Origin: Lactarius indigo | Lineage: Eukaryota; Basidiomycota; Agaricomycetes; Russulales; Russulaceae | DNA length: 58,053 bases | Direction of reading: 5' to 3' | Assembly: GCA_025766275.1 (NCBI GenBank) | Contig: JAFKAC010000220.1 | Coordinates: forward strand, 1 to 58,053 | Shown here: positions 10,692 to 20,661 of the stretch, one piece after another | Layout of the letters: every line of letters begins with the position of its first letter | Position numbering within the stretch: position 1 is the stretch's first letter | The notes under the pieces: generated by a model | Databases searched by the model: none | Told to the model about the DNA's origin: nothing | What the model saw: the letters and a program-made list of their open reading frames with translations, nothing else | Program-made: the position numbers and the translations under genes

Positions 10692-12030
10692 TGTCCATGA
10701 GTGCGATGTGGTTAATAGTCGTGTCCTGCGAGTCTTTATACTCGCGAACGAGATCTGGGGTGCGCAAATTGGACTCAGGTTCCCAGCTGTTGTGGGCTGC
10801 GGAATAACCCTTCCACCGCACTAAATATTGTGGCGTCCTTCGACGACCGAAGAGGCAATAATCGAGTAATCGCTCCACTTCCCATTCTTGTTCTCCGTCT
10901 ATCAGATCTGGGGGTGGATTGTCTTCCTTAGTGCCATTAATTGTGGTCGTTTTATACGGCGTTAGTAGTCCAGCGTGAAATGTATTATGAATGCGCCAGG
11001 TAGGTGGTAGTCGAAGGGTGTAAGAAACATCCGAGACACGCTGTATAATCACAAAGGGTCCGAATCGTCTCGGTGCCAGTTTTGTTGTGGGGTGAGTCGT
11101 TTTTAAGTTAGTAGCGTCTAACCACACTTTGTCTCCGATGCGATAGGGTTGGTAGGTGGTACTTTTTACCCATTTTTGCTGAGTCGCCTTCATGGCTTCC
11201 TTTGCCTGTTGTCGAGCCTTCTGGAGTGCGTTGAGCCTCTCGGTAGCTGTCGGAGAAGGAGTGGAATTAGATGTTGGTTGGTGGATGTGAGGTATGAATC
11301 CCAATAGTAACTCGAACGGAGCCTTCTTGGTCGTTTTGGATGTCCACACGTTTAGCGTGTACTGTGCAATCGGGAGCCATTTTGCCCAGTCGTCCTGTTG
11401 GTAGTTGGAGAAGATCCGCAGATACTGTTTGAGGCGTTGATTAGTTCGCTCGGATTGTCCATCCGTTCGTGGATGATAAGCGGTACTAATATTTTGCTCC
11501 ACTTTTAGGGCCGTACAGAGCGCCTTAGAGAACGAGGCGGTGAATCTCGGATCTCTATCTGAGATGACTTTAACGGGGAGCCCGTAGTGTGGCACGACAT
11601 GGCAGAGATAGAGTGCGGCCACTTGTGTGGCGTCGATCGATTCTTTGCAGGGGATAAAGATACTCGCTTTTGAGCATCCTTGATCCATAATCGTGAGGAT
11701 GCTATCGTACTTCATCGATTTCGGGAATTTAACGATAAAGTCGAGCGCGATGACGTGGAATGGTAACGTGTCACTAGTGGTGTAGATAGGGGAGATTGGT
11801 GGTTTTGGGCGCCCTGGTAGGTTCTTGTGGGCCTGACACGTAGGACATCCTATGACATAGTTAGTAATGTCGTTTGCCATGTTCGGCCACCAATAGTGTT
11901 TTTGTATCGCCTGTATAGTTTTTGTTTGGCCGGGGTGTCCAGCGGTAATTGAATCGTGAAAGGATTCAATCACCCCCCTCCTTAAAGGGAGATCGTCCAC
12001 GATCACAAGCCGACCTTGGTGAAAGAGCAA
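10570..12030 (-). pseudogene. E1 integrase and chromodomain
   Basis: It is in the same frame as the gag-RT part and separated from it by one TGA (12051-12049). The zinc-binding HHCC part reads HDSIT(A)GHPG, HYWWPNM, CPTCQAHK. The catalytic core has LDFIVKF (first Asp), SDRDPRF (second Asp) and HPRTDGQSERTNQ (Glu). The GPF/Y-like module follows (RFGPFVI), then a chromodomain near the end (VERLLDYCLFGRRRTPQYLV, WKGYSAAHNSWEP). Integrase joins the cDNA to the genome and the chromodomain is expected to steer it to marked chromatin. All catalytic residues are present; the defect is the upstream stop. Confidence 0.9.
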
Positions 12031-12048
12031 CGGGGAATCGGGGGAGGG

Positions 12049-15000
12049 TCATTTGAGGTGATAGCGATCGATCCAATCAGATGGAAAGGCGTGAAGTTGG
12101 GCGTGGCGACATCGATCATCGAGAGACGCGATCTGAGCGACGTTGATAAAGTAGGAAGGAGGCAAGATGGTAACGCCAACATTGTCGTCGGTCTTGGGTG
12201 TAAGCGTTGGGTGTCGAGATAGCGAGTCCGCATGGAGGGTAGGGCCGGGTACATGTCGCAGTCGCAGATCGTAGTCGGCCAAGATATTGACGAGACGAGC
12301 GACGCGGTGATTGATGTGTTGCGGGGAGCGATAGTGGAGAAGGTTGGCGTGATCGGTGAAGACAGTGACCGGATGGCGTGCTGCAACCAAAAGATGGCGC
12401 CAATGTTCCAGGCCATGGACGAGCACGAGGAATTTGCGATCGTAAACGTCATAGTTTCGTTCCACGGGAGTAAAGGCTTGCGAAAAGTAACCTACAGCCT
12501 GGTGCTTGTTGCGTGCGTTGGGTTGAGTCAGAATAGCCCCTATAGCGTATAGTGATGCATCCGTCTGAAGGGAGTAAGGGAGATCTGGATCGGGTTGTTT
12601 GAGCGCAGGTCGAGAGCAAGCCAATGTGAGGAGAGTGTCGAGTGCGGTGGTATGTTCCGAGGTCCAGGCAAACTGGACGTCCTTGCGAAGGAGTTGCGTA
12701 AGTGGCTGCGCTAGATGAGCGTAGCGTGGAATAAAGGGTCGTTGGTATCCTAAGACTCCCAGGATACTGCGTACTTGCTTTATTGTAGTCAGTTGTCGAG
12801 GCCAATCGTGCAGACCGGAGACTTTGTCTTGTCCCATACGAATGGTTCCCCTGGCGATTGACATGCCTAGATAGTCGATTTCGGTGCGCTCAAATTCGCA
12901 TTTCGAGAGTTTCAGAAAATAGCTCTCGTTGAGGAGAATCTGTAGAATGCTACCAACGATCATCCGATGTTGCTGAATATCGTGTGTGGTGGCGATGAGT
13001 ATGTCGTCCATATAGATGAATAGTTCGGCCAGGAATTGATTAAGCAGTGATCGAAATACGCGGTTCATGGCGCGTACAAAGGTAGCTGGCAAGTTGGTTA
13101 ATCCGAAGTACATAACCATTGGTTCGAACAATCCTTGAGGTGTTTTTAACGCAGCCTTCCACTGATCGCTGTCTTTAATTCGAATATTGTTATATCCCCA
13201 GCGAATGTCGAACTTGGTGAACAGTGTTTTGTCGGCTAGTCGATCTAGGATATTAGAAATTAGCGGGATCGGGTACATATCCCGGATGCTTATCTTGTTG
13301 AGGGGCTTGTAATCTTGTACGGGTCGCAACTTGCCGTCTTTTTTCTTTAAAGAGAAAAATGACGACACGTACTGTGATTTCGACTCCTGAATGTATCCCT
13401 TCTCTAGATGCTCGCGTAGGAACTCATCCAAGTGTTCCATTTCTTTGGCATTCAGTGGGTATATTTTACACTGAAGTGTCGGAGGTGCGTCCGGGAGTAA
13501 GGTGATCACGTGGTCATCCACCCGTTCGGGTGGGAAGCGCTTAGCAGCTTCCTCCAAGAAGATGGTGGTGTAGCGTTTGTATTGGGGTGGTAGGTTTTCA
13601 GCTCCGTTTGAACCAAACTTCTCTGCCATTTGTTGCACTATGGTATCGATAGTGTCTCGTCGTTCGAAGGTGAGTTGTCTGTTAGGTCCGAGTAGTTGGT
13701 TCATTGCCCAGTTGATGCAAGGATTAGTGTCTCTAAACCACGCGTGGCCTAAGATGATACGTGGGCGGCCCAACATGGTAACGTAGAGGTATGTGTCATA
13801 CGAGTCCTGGCCCCAGGCAAGTTTGATCGAGCATGCCTCTGTGATGGTTCCCGATTGGTTCGGCGTTCCGTCAGCATTGTATGCCAGCCTAGCGGGTACC
13901 CTGGTTGTCGCCATTTGTAGTCGATGGACCAAGGCGGTATCGATGAAATTTTGCGAGGCTCCCGAGTCGAGCAATGCTGGTACTTCGTCTCCTCCTGCGG
14001 TTATAAGTTGGATGGTAAGTGTTGATCCATCGTCGGGTGAAAGAGCGTTGATCTCGGTCATACCCCCCTCGTCTAAGTCGTTGTCGTTGTCAACTCCGAC
14101 TTCTATAAGCATCTGGGATATCATTTGTCTCCGATTGGCGTTCGATAGGCCCAACATCCCGGAAATGAGTGTTTGTTTGTCCAGAGTTGGAGCAGGGTGT
14201 ACTGGTGGCTGGGATACGGGGACCGTAGTGAGTTCATTAACTCGACTGGGATTCGTCTTTTTCTTCGGACAGTCTCGGGAAAGGTGTCCTGACTGTTTAC
14301 AGCGGAAGCAGAGTCCCTCCTTCCGACACCGTTCCCATTCGGCCTGCTCTTGGGGGGTGTGTTGTCGAGGCGTAGACATATTAATGGCATCTACGTCCAT
14401 TGGTACTACATCGTTTCGTGTAGTGGGACGTGGCACCGTTGGTTTTGGGGGAGGTACAGCTCCTTTCCCAAGCGCGGCTACACAATTGGTGATGGTCCGA
14501 AACCGTTGGACTTCTTCCCTCGTGGCAATTTTCCAGTCGTCCATAGTGACTGGCATGGTTCCGCGTTTAAGACAGGTGACAAGTAACCCCCTTTTTAGAC
14601 CTCGCCTGAAGAGGTCGACAGTGCCGATTGCCGTCATGTCCCATCCAGCGGCATCCGCGAGCTGTTCAAACCGAGCGATATATTCGTCAATCGTGTCGCC
14701 AACCATGGTCAGGGCTGTTAGTTTGGCATATGCGTTCTGTTTCCTAAGGGTGTCAGTCCAAGCGTTTTTGAAGTCGTCGATGAATTTGTTCCACAAGCGT
14801 TCGTCGGTTTCTGCGATGGGATGAGTTGCATGATTTATTTTGGCGTCGAGTTTTCGGTCCTGTGTTTGGTTCCAATTTTCAACATCAGGGCCTCGAATCA
14901 GTGTGAGCGCGAGTGCGACCCTTTGGTACGGTGAGACCATCCTTTCGTTGGTACGGTTTACTCGTCGATATTGATTGAATTCATGGAGGAATTGAGCGCT

Positions 15001-15096
15001 TTTGGCTCGATTCCCGTCGAAGTAGGTGGGGGCTCCACCCTGGAGAGGTCCATTGGTCGTTGTTGAAGCGGGCATACTACCGGATCCACTAGCCAT
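12049..15096 (-). CDS. E1 gag, protease, RT and RNase H polyprotein part
   Basis: A 1,015-residue open frame starting MASGSGSM. The capsid region (about residues 25-215) has the retrotransposon gag pattern (YFDGNRAKSAQFL, LWNKFIDDF). One CCHC knuckle, CFRCKQSGHLSRDC, lies near residue 265. The protease motif LLDSGASQNFID is near 375. RT follows, with KKKDGKLRPVQDY, FDIRWGYNNIRI and the YMDD box near 700. RNase H has LQTDASLYAIGAIL and SDHANL-like TDHANLLHY. Gag and pol are fused in one frame, unlike family A in this window. The frame ends at TGA 12049, and integrase continues in the same frame, so a sense codon was probably present. Whether the stop is a recent mutation or suppressed is not decidable here. 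Confidence 0.93.
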   Translation of the reverse strand: MASGSGSMPASTTTNGPLQGGAPTYFDGNRAKSAQFLHEFNQYRRVNRTNERMVSPYQRVALALTLIRGPDVENWNQTQDRKLDAKINHATHPIAETDERLWNKFIDDFKNAWTDTLRKQNAYAKLTALTMVGDTIDEYIARFEQLADAAGWDMTAIGTVDLFRRGLKRGLLVTCLKRGTMPVTMDDWKIATREEVQRFRTITNCVAALGKGAVPPPKPTVPRPTTRNDVVPMDVDAINMSTPRQHTPQEQAEWERCRKEGLCFRCKQSGHLSRDCPKKKTNPSRVNELTTVPVSQPPVHPAPTLDKQTLISGMLGLSNANRRQMISQMLIEVGVDNDNDLDEGGMTEINALSPDDGSTLTIQLITAGGDEVPALLDSGASQNFIDTALVHRLQMATTRVPARLAYNADGTPNQSGTITEACSIKLAWGQDSYDTYLYVTMLGRPRIILGHAWFRDTNPCINWAMNQLLGPNRQLTFERRDTIDTIVQQMAEKFGSNGAENLPPQYKRYTTIFLEEAAKRFPPERVDDHVITLLPDAPPTLQCKIYPLNAKEMEHLDEFLREHLEKGYIQESKSQYVSSFFSLKKKDGKLRPVQDYKPLNKISIRDMYPIPLISNILDRLADKTLFTKFDIRWGYNNIRIKDSDQWKAALKTPQGLFEPMVMYFGLTNLPATFVRAMNRVFRSLLNQFLAELFIYMDDILIATTHDIQQHRMIVGSILQILLNESYFLKLSKCEFERTEIDYLGMSIARGTIRMGQDKVSGLHDWPRQLTTIKQVRSILGVLGYQRPFIPRYAHLAQPLTQLLRKDVQFAWTSEHTTALDTLLTLACSRPALKQPDPDLPYSLQTDASLYAIGAILTQPNARNKHQAVGYFSQAFTPVERNYDVYDRKFLVLVHGLEHWRHLLVAARHPVTVFTDHANLLHYRSPQHINHRVARLVNILADYDLRLRHVPGPTLHADSLSRHPTLTPKTDDNVGVTILPPSYFINVAQIASLDDRCRHAQLHAFPSDWIDRYHLK

Positions 15097-15600
15097 TGGT
15101 ATAGGTGGGATGACGGCGGGGAACGGTAAGGGCGTGAACGGTGGTGGTTGTTGTGGTGAGTGTCGTTTCCCTTTTCATTTTAATGAGGCAACGGCTAATC
15201 GATGAGTATTCCAGTCATACTCGGGGATTTGTTGAGTGTTAGCTCTGACGCGTAGTCCCCAATTGTGTGGTCATTCGACTCGAGTGCTGTTATATGTCGC
15301 CCAGCCCAGGTAGTCTAGCAGTACTTCGTACCACGCGTTTTCGTTTTCGAAATATTCAATGTCAAGGCTCGGGTCGGGTGTGCGATCGAGTGTGTAACCT
15401 CTATGGTGTTCCCACACAAGGGCCTTTACTGCAAGGTCGTTGAGGTTCGGAGTCGTGCGTCTGAGCACCAGTCGTTTTTCGGTGCTGTTGTTTGGGTCGT
15501 TGGCGGGTTCGATATACTGCGAATGACCCGTCTGGAGTATCAGCCAGTTTCGTTCGTGTGTGACTCTTTATGCGCCGAGTTCGCCTAGCGGAAGATGTGG
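15097..15600 (-). pseudogene. E1 leader with pre-gag coding remnant
   Basis: A short frame (15468-15271) carries LVWEHHRGYTLDRTPDPSLD and FENENAWYEVLLDYLGW; after a stop it continues with HNWGLRVRANTQQIPEYDW. The position, just inside the 5' LTR and before gag, is the same as the pre-gag region of family A (25474-25932), and a weak resemblance exists (aromatic EV motif, then H-x-W-x(2)-R). Gag itself begins at 15096. Product unknown. Confidence 0.4.
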
Positions 15601-15612
15601 GGTCTACTCTTA
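15601..15612 (-). promoter_or_regulatory. E1 primer-binding site, self-complementary type
   Basis: Directly inside the 5' LTR the minus strand reads TAAGAGTAGACC. Its AAGAGTAGAC is the exact complement of GTCTACTCTT in the LTR (15752-15743), which begins 35 bp after a TATATAA box (15787-15781). No TGG-type tRNA complement is present. This is the Tf1/sushi arrangement, in which the folded transcript 5' end primes cDNA. Confidence 0.75.
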
Positions 15613-15956
15613 TGTCACGGTACCAGGTGACCGTCCGTGACGTGAACGTGGGCGAGGACTCGTGTTTTTACACAAGTGGAAGATGCTGACTTGGAGCACT
15701 CAGAGAGCACGCAAGTGAGAGGGAACAAACTGGATTCAAACAAAGAGTAGACAAGGTATGTACTACTCTGTAGCTACATCTTATATACTCATACATACTG
15801 TTGTTTTTCAGGACTGTTTTCTGGTACTTTCTCAAGCTCCAAGTGAGCTGGCAGGACTACATGATATGTGGCATAACCGCTGGCAAAGAATCATACTGCT
15901 GGCAATCGATCGTTGACGTGTCAACCCGTGACCGTGATGTCACAGTGGGCGTGACA
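15613..15956 (-). repeat. 5' LTR of E1 with promoter
   Basis: 344 bp. On the minus strand it holds GTATATAAGATG, then AGAGTAG and its inverse CTACTCT around the predicted start site. It differs from the 3' LTR mainly by an insertion near 15885-15905. Confidence 0.92.
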
Positions 15957-16188
15957 GTGTTGGTCAGTAAGGACACAGTAGTCCTCATGTGCTATGAAGG
16001 CACAATTATTGTGTGGAAGGTGGGGAGTGGCATACTGTAATGCTGTCATGGCATTAGCTTGACTTGAGCTTGGATGAAGGCAATCACTCAGCTAGGCATG
16101 TCCTGGGACATATGGCACAAAGGCAACTTCTAGACACTTGCAAGTGCTAGACAGCAGAAGACCTCCTAGATACTTAGGCAGGTCGAAG
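15957..16188. other. Undetermined sequence between E1 and a solo LTR
   Basis: Joined to the left flank of E1 at the GTGTT duplication, this continues the interior of the outer element (8582-8838), but I cannot match it to family-A coding sequence and see no gene. Confidence 0.4.
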
Positions 16189-16696
16189 TGTTACGGTACG
16201 GACCTAATGACTCATTACATACGACTCATGACCGGTTATGACTACGGTCCGGTATTGATATTAGTCATGGACTCTTACTTCGCATCAGTCAGCATAGTAG
16301 TTCGCATGTGATTGTGACTCATGTATGACTCATTCCTAGGATAGCTGTACTAGGGTTCGAGCTAGTTATGCTACTGGTTACCTACTGTTTCTAGCGGCGC
16401 TTTAAAGCCCGCATGTATTTGTATAAGTAGTCGTCTCGGAAGACCAAGAGTCCCCATCTTGGTCTTCTTCAATCCACCACTTGACTCATCTTTTGTCTGC
16501 CTTAGTCTTGGACTAAGTGTGCCTCCGCTGCTATCCACCAAGGGATAGTACTTCTTCATTTTCGCTACAGTGTGTGCCAGTGTGCCCCTGTTTAGTGCGC
16601 GTTGGGTTGACACGTGATCCCCATTCGCCGAGCTTTCGCTAAGTCGATTACGCCTGTCCAGAGTCCAAGTCGGACTAACGCCGGTGGAGCGTAACA
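16189..16696 (+). mobile_element. Solo LTR of family A, TSD CGAAG
   Basis: 508 bp starting TGTTACGG and ending GAGCGTAACA, closely similar to the LTRs at 24946 and 32254. The 5-bp duplication CGAAG lies at 16184-16188 and 16697-16701. It keeps the TATAAGTAG box and the paired block around the start site. Confidence 0.92.
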
Positions 16697-16789
16697 CGAA
16701 GGTTGATTTGAATAGAAGAAAATGGAAGACAAGTGATGGTTGAAGAAGACCAAGATGGCATATCTTGGTCTTTGCATACTAGCCTATAT
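16697..16789 (-). repeat. Fragment of another family-A-type LTR
   Basis: The stretch GTTGAAGAAGACCAAGATGG and the inverse block ATCTTGGTCT match the promoter part of a family-A LTR in minus orientation. It is cut on the left by the solo LTR and on the right by the family-D LTR. Confidence 0.55.
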
Positions 16790-17206
16790 TGTCACGCCAC
16801 TGCTGGGGCGTGCGTCTGGTCTGTAACAGGTCCAGCCTTAGGCCAGGGATACTGAGTTGGTCTGCTACTGAGTAGGATGGCACCTAAGTCTGTGGATGTT
16901 CCTTGATACAGCTCAAGGCAACAAAGCTTTAGAGAGGAGGATTGTGGCAGAGTTTTGAGAGGAAAATGCTAAGGGACTAGACAGTATATTGATGAAGCCA
17001 GAGCTAAGGAAATACAGGGTGTACTATGGGGTTTATATAGCTAGTGTCCAGGGATGCCAGCAGGGTGATATGATGCCAGCAAAGCAAATGCCAGCAAAGC
17101 AAATGCCAGCAAAGCAAATGCCAGCAAAACAACTGCCAGTGGAATGAAGAAGTGAGGAAAGGTAGAAAGGAAGGAAAGATAGGAAAAATAGGGGGCATTC
17201 ATGACA
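16790..17206 (-). repeat. Family-D LTR (3' LTR of decayed gypsy element)
   Basis: 417 bp, starting TGTCACGCC and ending TTCATGACA; the same ends as the LTR at 6708-8440. The next bases (TTACCCCCATTC) are a polypurine tract read on the minus strand, placing the interior to the right. A tandem array lies inside it at about 17070-17135. Confidence 0.8.
17070..17135. repeat. 15-bp tandem repeat in the family-D LTR
   Basis: Four to five copies of ATGCCAGCAAAGCAA, the last ones degenerate. The related LTR near 8285 has only a single ATGCCAGCAAGGCAA, so the array expanded in this copy. Confidence 0.9.
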
Positions 17207-20200
17207 TTACCCCCATTCTAAATTGAACAGTGTCCAGATGCATGTCATGAAATGCTTGTATGAGGTCAGGGGCATGGATGTTACCATAGGGCTCCCAAGT
17301 ATTGTCCACATCAGGATATCCTTTCCATTTGATGAGGTACTGAAGCTGGCGGCATCATCTGCGTGAGTCACGAATTTCTTCGACCTCGTACTCTTCTATC
17401 CCATCAATAAGATCAGGGGCTGGTCACAAGAAGTTTGGGCCATGCTCGGTGGTTTTGTGATAAGGGAGAAGAAGAGATGCATGGAAGACATTATGGATCT
17501 TCCATGTCGGTGGGAGTGCCAGCTGGTAGACAATGTGAGAGATGACTTTAGTGATGGGGAATGGGCCATAACACTTTGGGGCTAGCTTGGCAGTAGGGTG
17601 TGATGTGGTGAGGTTCTTAGCTTCTAGCCAGACAAGGTCGCCTTCCTTGTATGGGGTGAAGGAAGAAGGAGCTTTAATGGCCATCTCCTGGGCTGCTTTG
17701 ATGCCCTGCTGTGCCAACATTCGTATATCTGAGATTGCTGTGAGGCGCTTGCTGACAGATGGGGCAGCATGATTGGTAAGATGGGTGCCAGGAGTGCGAG
17801 GAGTGTGGCCCATAAGGAGGTTGAATGGAGTGTGACATGTAGTGGTGTTTGGCCAGCTGTTGTGTGCGAACTGGGCTGATAGGAGCCAATCTACCCAGTC
17901 TGTCTGTCGTCCATTGCAGAAGAAGCATAAGTACTGTTCCAACCACTGGTTAGATCGCTCGGATTGGCTGTCCATCTGTGGGTGATAAGCCATTGAGATA
18001 TTCTGCGTGATACCTAGAGACTTGCAGAGTTGCTGAGAGGAGGCGGAGGCAAAGCAAGGATCTCTATCAGTGATAATGCGAGTGGGTAGTCCGAAGTGGG
18101 GATAGACATGTTAGTGATAAAGTGCTGCCACCCCAGGGCCATTAATCGATTCTTTGCAGGGGATAAACAGTGTTCCCTTGGTACAATCATGGTCAGTGAT
18201 TGTTAAAATAGAATTGAACCCATGGGAGAGGGGGAGCTTAGTAATGAAGTCCATCATTACTGTTTCAAATGGTTGCACTGAGGGGTTGGTGGCAATGGGA
18301 AAGGGTGGGGGCCAAGGTTGATGGGAGACAGCTTTGTTTGCCTGGCAAGTGGCGCAGCCCTTAACGTAGGCTATAATGGTGTTTTGCATCCCTGGCCACC
18401 AGTAGTCACGTGAAATGAGGGCATGAGTGTTGGCAATTCCTGGGTGGCCAGTGCTAGGGGAATCATGATAGAGGGAAATTACCCCCCTCCAAAGATCGGG
18501 GTCTTCCATAACCACAAGGCAGGCACTGTGCCACCAGGAGCCATCAGAGAAGGAGAGGTCGTAAACATCCTTCCAGCACAGGATAGTGGGCAGGTGTGAC
18601 AGTTGTAGGGCATGGACATTCTGTTCAAGTGAGGAAAGCTGAGTGGCCTGGATGAAGAGCTGCGCAGGGAGGATGGTGATGTCCTGGTTGTCAGTAGAGC
18701 CATCATCATGGTCAGGTCGTCAAGAGAGAGCATCAGCACAGTTAACAGTGCCAGGTTTATGAACAAGCTTTAGATTATACTCGCCAAGTAAGGGGATGTA
18801 ATGGGCAACACACTGGTTGATTTTATGGGGTTGCTTGTAGTATTGGAGGTTTGCATGATCAGTATAGATGGTGACAGGATATGGGGAGCCGAGGAGGAAG
18901 TGACGCCACTCTTTAAGGGTGGTGATGACTGCAAGTAATTCACGGTTGTGGATGTCATAGTTGCACTCTGCCTCATTGAATGTCTTCTAGTGGTATGCGA
19001 CTGGATGGAGTTCGTTGTTGGTGTCACGCTGGTACAGAATGCCACCAGTGGCGAAGGTGGAGGTGTCAACTTCAACTTCAAAGGGAGCACTTAGGTCAGG
19101 CTGCCAGAGAACTGGAGTGCTGGTGAGAATGTTAACAAGCTTATCAATGGCAGCAGTGCATTCAGGTGTCCGGACAAAGGGGCAGTCCTTCTTTAGGAGA
19201 TTAGTGAGTGGCTGGGCGATGTTGGTGAAGCCAGGGATGAAGGGTCATTGGTATCCAAAGACTCCTAGGGTGCTGCATACTTGTTTGACTGTTTTAAGAG
19301 TGCAAGGCCAGTCTCTGAGTCCAGCAAGCTTGGTAGGATCGGCTTCAATTTTGTCACCTTCAGAGATGAGCCCCAGATATTCCACTCTCTGTGTTTCAAA
19401 GGTGCACTTTTCTGGTTTAAGGAAAAGGCTTTCTCATTCCAATATATCCAACACTTCATGGACAATGGTGCAGTGAAGAGAGAGGTCATCTGGGGTGGCG
19501 ATAAGAATATCATCCATGTAATCGAAGACGTAACAGCAGCTCTCTGCCTTCAGCTGGGTATGCAGGATAGTGTCCCATCATAGCCTGGAAGGTAGAGGGA
19601 GAATTAGTTAACCCAAAGAACATGACGCAGGGTTCAAATAGTCCTTCTTCTGTTTTGAAGGCTGCTTTCCATTTGTCACCCACCTTGATTTGCATGTTAT
19701 TATATCCCCACCTGATGTTGAACTTAGTGTAGAGGCGGCTGCCTCTAAGACCTTCTGTGAGGGTCTTAATAAGGGGGAGGGGGTAGGTGTTGCAGATAGT
19801 GTGCTGGTTCAGGCATCGGTAGTCCTGGACTGGTTGTAATTTCCCATCCTTTTTCTTAATAAAGAAAAAGGGGCTGGCATAAGGGGAGTGTGATGGACAG
19901 ATATATTGCTTTGCCAAGTGTTCATCCAAAAAGTTTTGTAATGCCCCACATTCATCCTTAGTCAGGGGATACACTTTACAGTCAAGGGTGGCAGGCACAT
20001 CTGGGGCGAGTTTGATTGCATGATCCCAGTCACATGATGGTGGGAAGCATTGGGATTCCACTTCGGAAAATACCATGATGTGGCGGCGGTACTCGGTGGG
20101 GATTGAATCCTCAGTCAGTTTTGCTTTGTCTTTGTTCACCTCGATGGCCCATTGCTGTGCCATGTTTGTGCCTCAAATCATCTCTCCACTTGGTATTCTA

Positions 20201-20661
20201 ATGTGTAGTTTGTCTCCAGCTTCCCAGGGATCGATGGCATCAACAAGCAATTGCCACTCATTGAAAGTGGTGGCCCAGACGAGTAGGTAAGGTAATAGTG
20301 CTTGGTGCCGACTTGTTTTTGTTGCAGGGTTTGTCTCTGGTGTCTGTTTGTCAATTGGCTCCACTCCAGGGTTACAGTGTTCGTTCTAGGTCACAAATGT
20401 GTCTCCCCCATTGGGGGCTTCGACTTGGATTGTGGTAGATCTGCGCACTGTGGGTACGAGGAGGGTAGAGAGGTGAAGAGGGTCTGGGGTGAGTATTCCC
20501 TTTTTCAAATTGATTTGTGATTTGAACTGCTGAAGCCAAGGGTATCCTAGTAGAATATTGTTGTTGCCAGTTCTGTGACATAGAATCATTGTGTTATTTG
20601 TTTTGTCCTGAGTTGTACCTTCAATGGAACATATTTTTCGATTCGTTAATATGCCCAGCAC
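17207..20661 (-). pseudogene. Family-D Ty3/gypsy pol, 5'-truncated and broken
   Basis: Reading right to left: protease tail (NNILLGYPWLQQF, about 20560), RT (FFFIKKKDGKLQPVQDY, FNIRWGYNNMQI, FFGLTNSPSTFQ, then a DDILIATPDD box near 19510), RNase H (EVDTSTFATGGILY, TDHANLQYY), integrase (HPGIANT, DYWWPGM, CATCQANK, MMDFITKLPL, HPQMDSQSERSNQ) and a chromodomain (YLIKWKGYPDVDNTWEP near 17330). At least six stops or frameshifts break it. The chromodomain ends close to the polypurine tract, so unlike families A and E1 there is no long C-terminal extension. Gag and the 5' LTR are absent; the match ends near 20661. Confidence 0.88.

Larger units (their letters stand above)
8839..15956 (-). mobile_element. 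Ty3/gypsy chromovirus-type retrotransposon E1, TSD GTGTT
   Basis: The LTRs at 8839-9162 (3') and 15613-15956 (5') start TGTCACGG and end GCGTGACA on the plus strand and are nearly identical. The right LTR has about 20 extra bases built around a repeated CTGGCAA. The 5-bp duplication GTGTT lies at 8834-8838 and 15957-15961. A polypurine tract (AGAAGGGGGG on the minus strand) adjoins the 3' LTR. Gag, protease, RT, RNase H, integrase and chromodomain lie in order on the minus strand in a single frame, broken only by one TGA, with later frameshifts in the C-terminal extension. The copy is therefore recent but probably not autonomous. Confidence 0.93.

Noticed and set aside
13793..14824. A 343-codon plus-strand open frame across E1 gag/protease
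   Set aside because: It is antisense to an intact gag-protease frame, has no recognisable motif, and reflects base composition.
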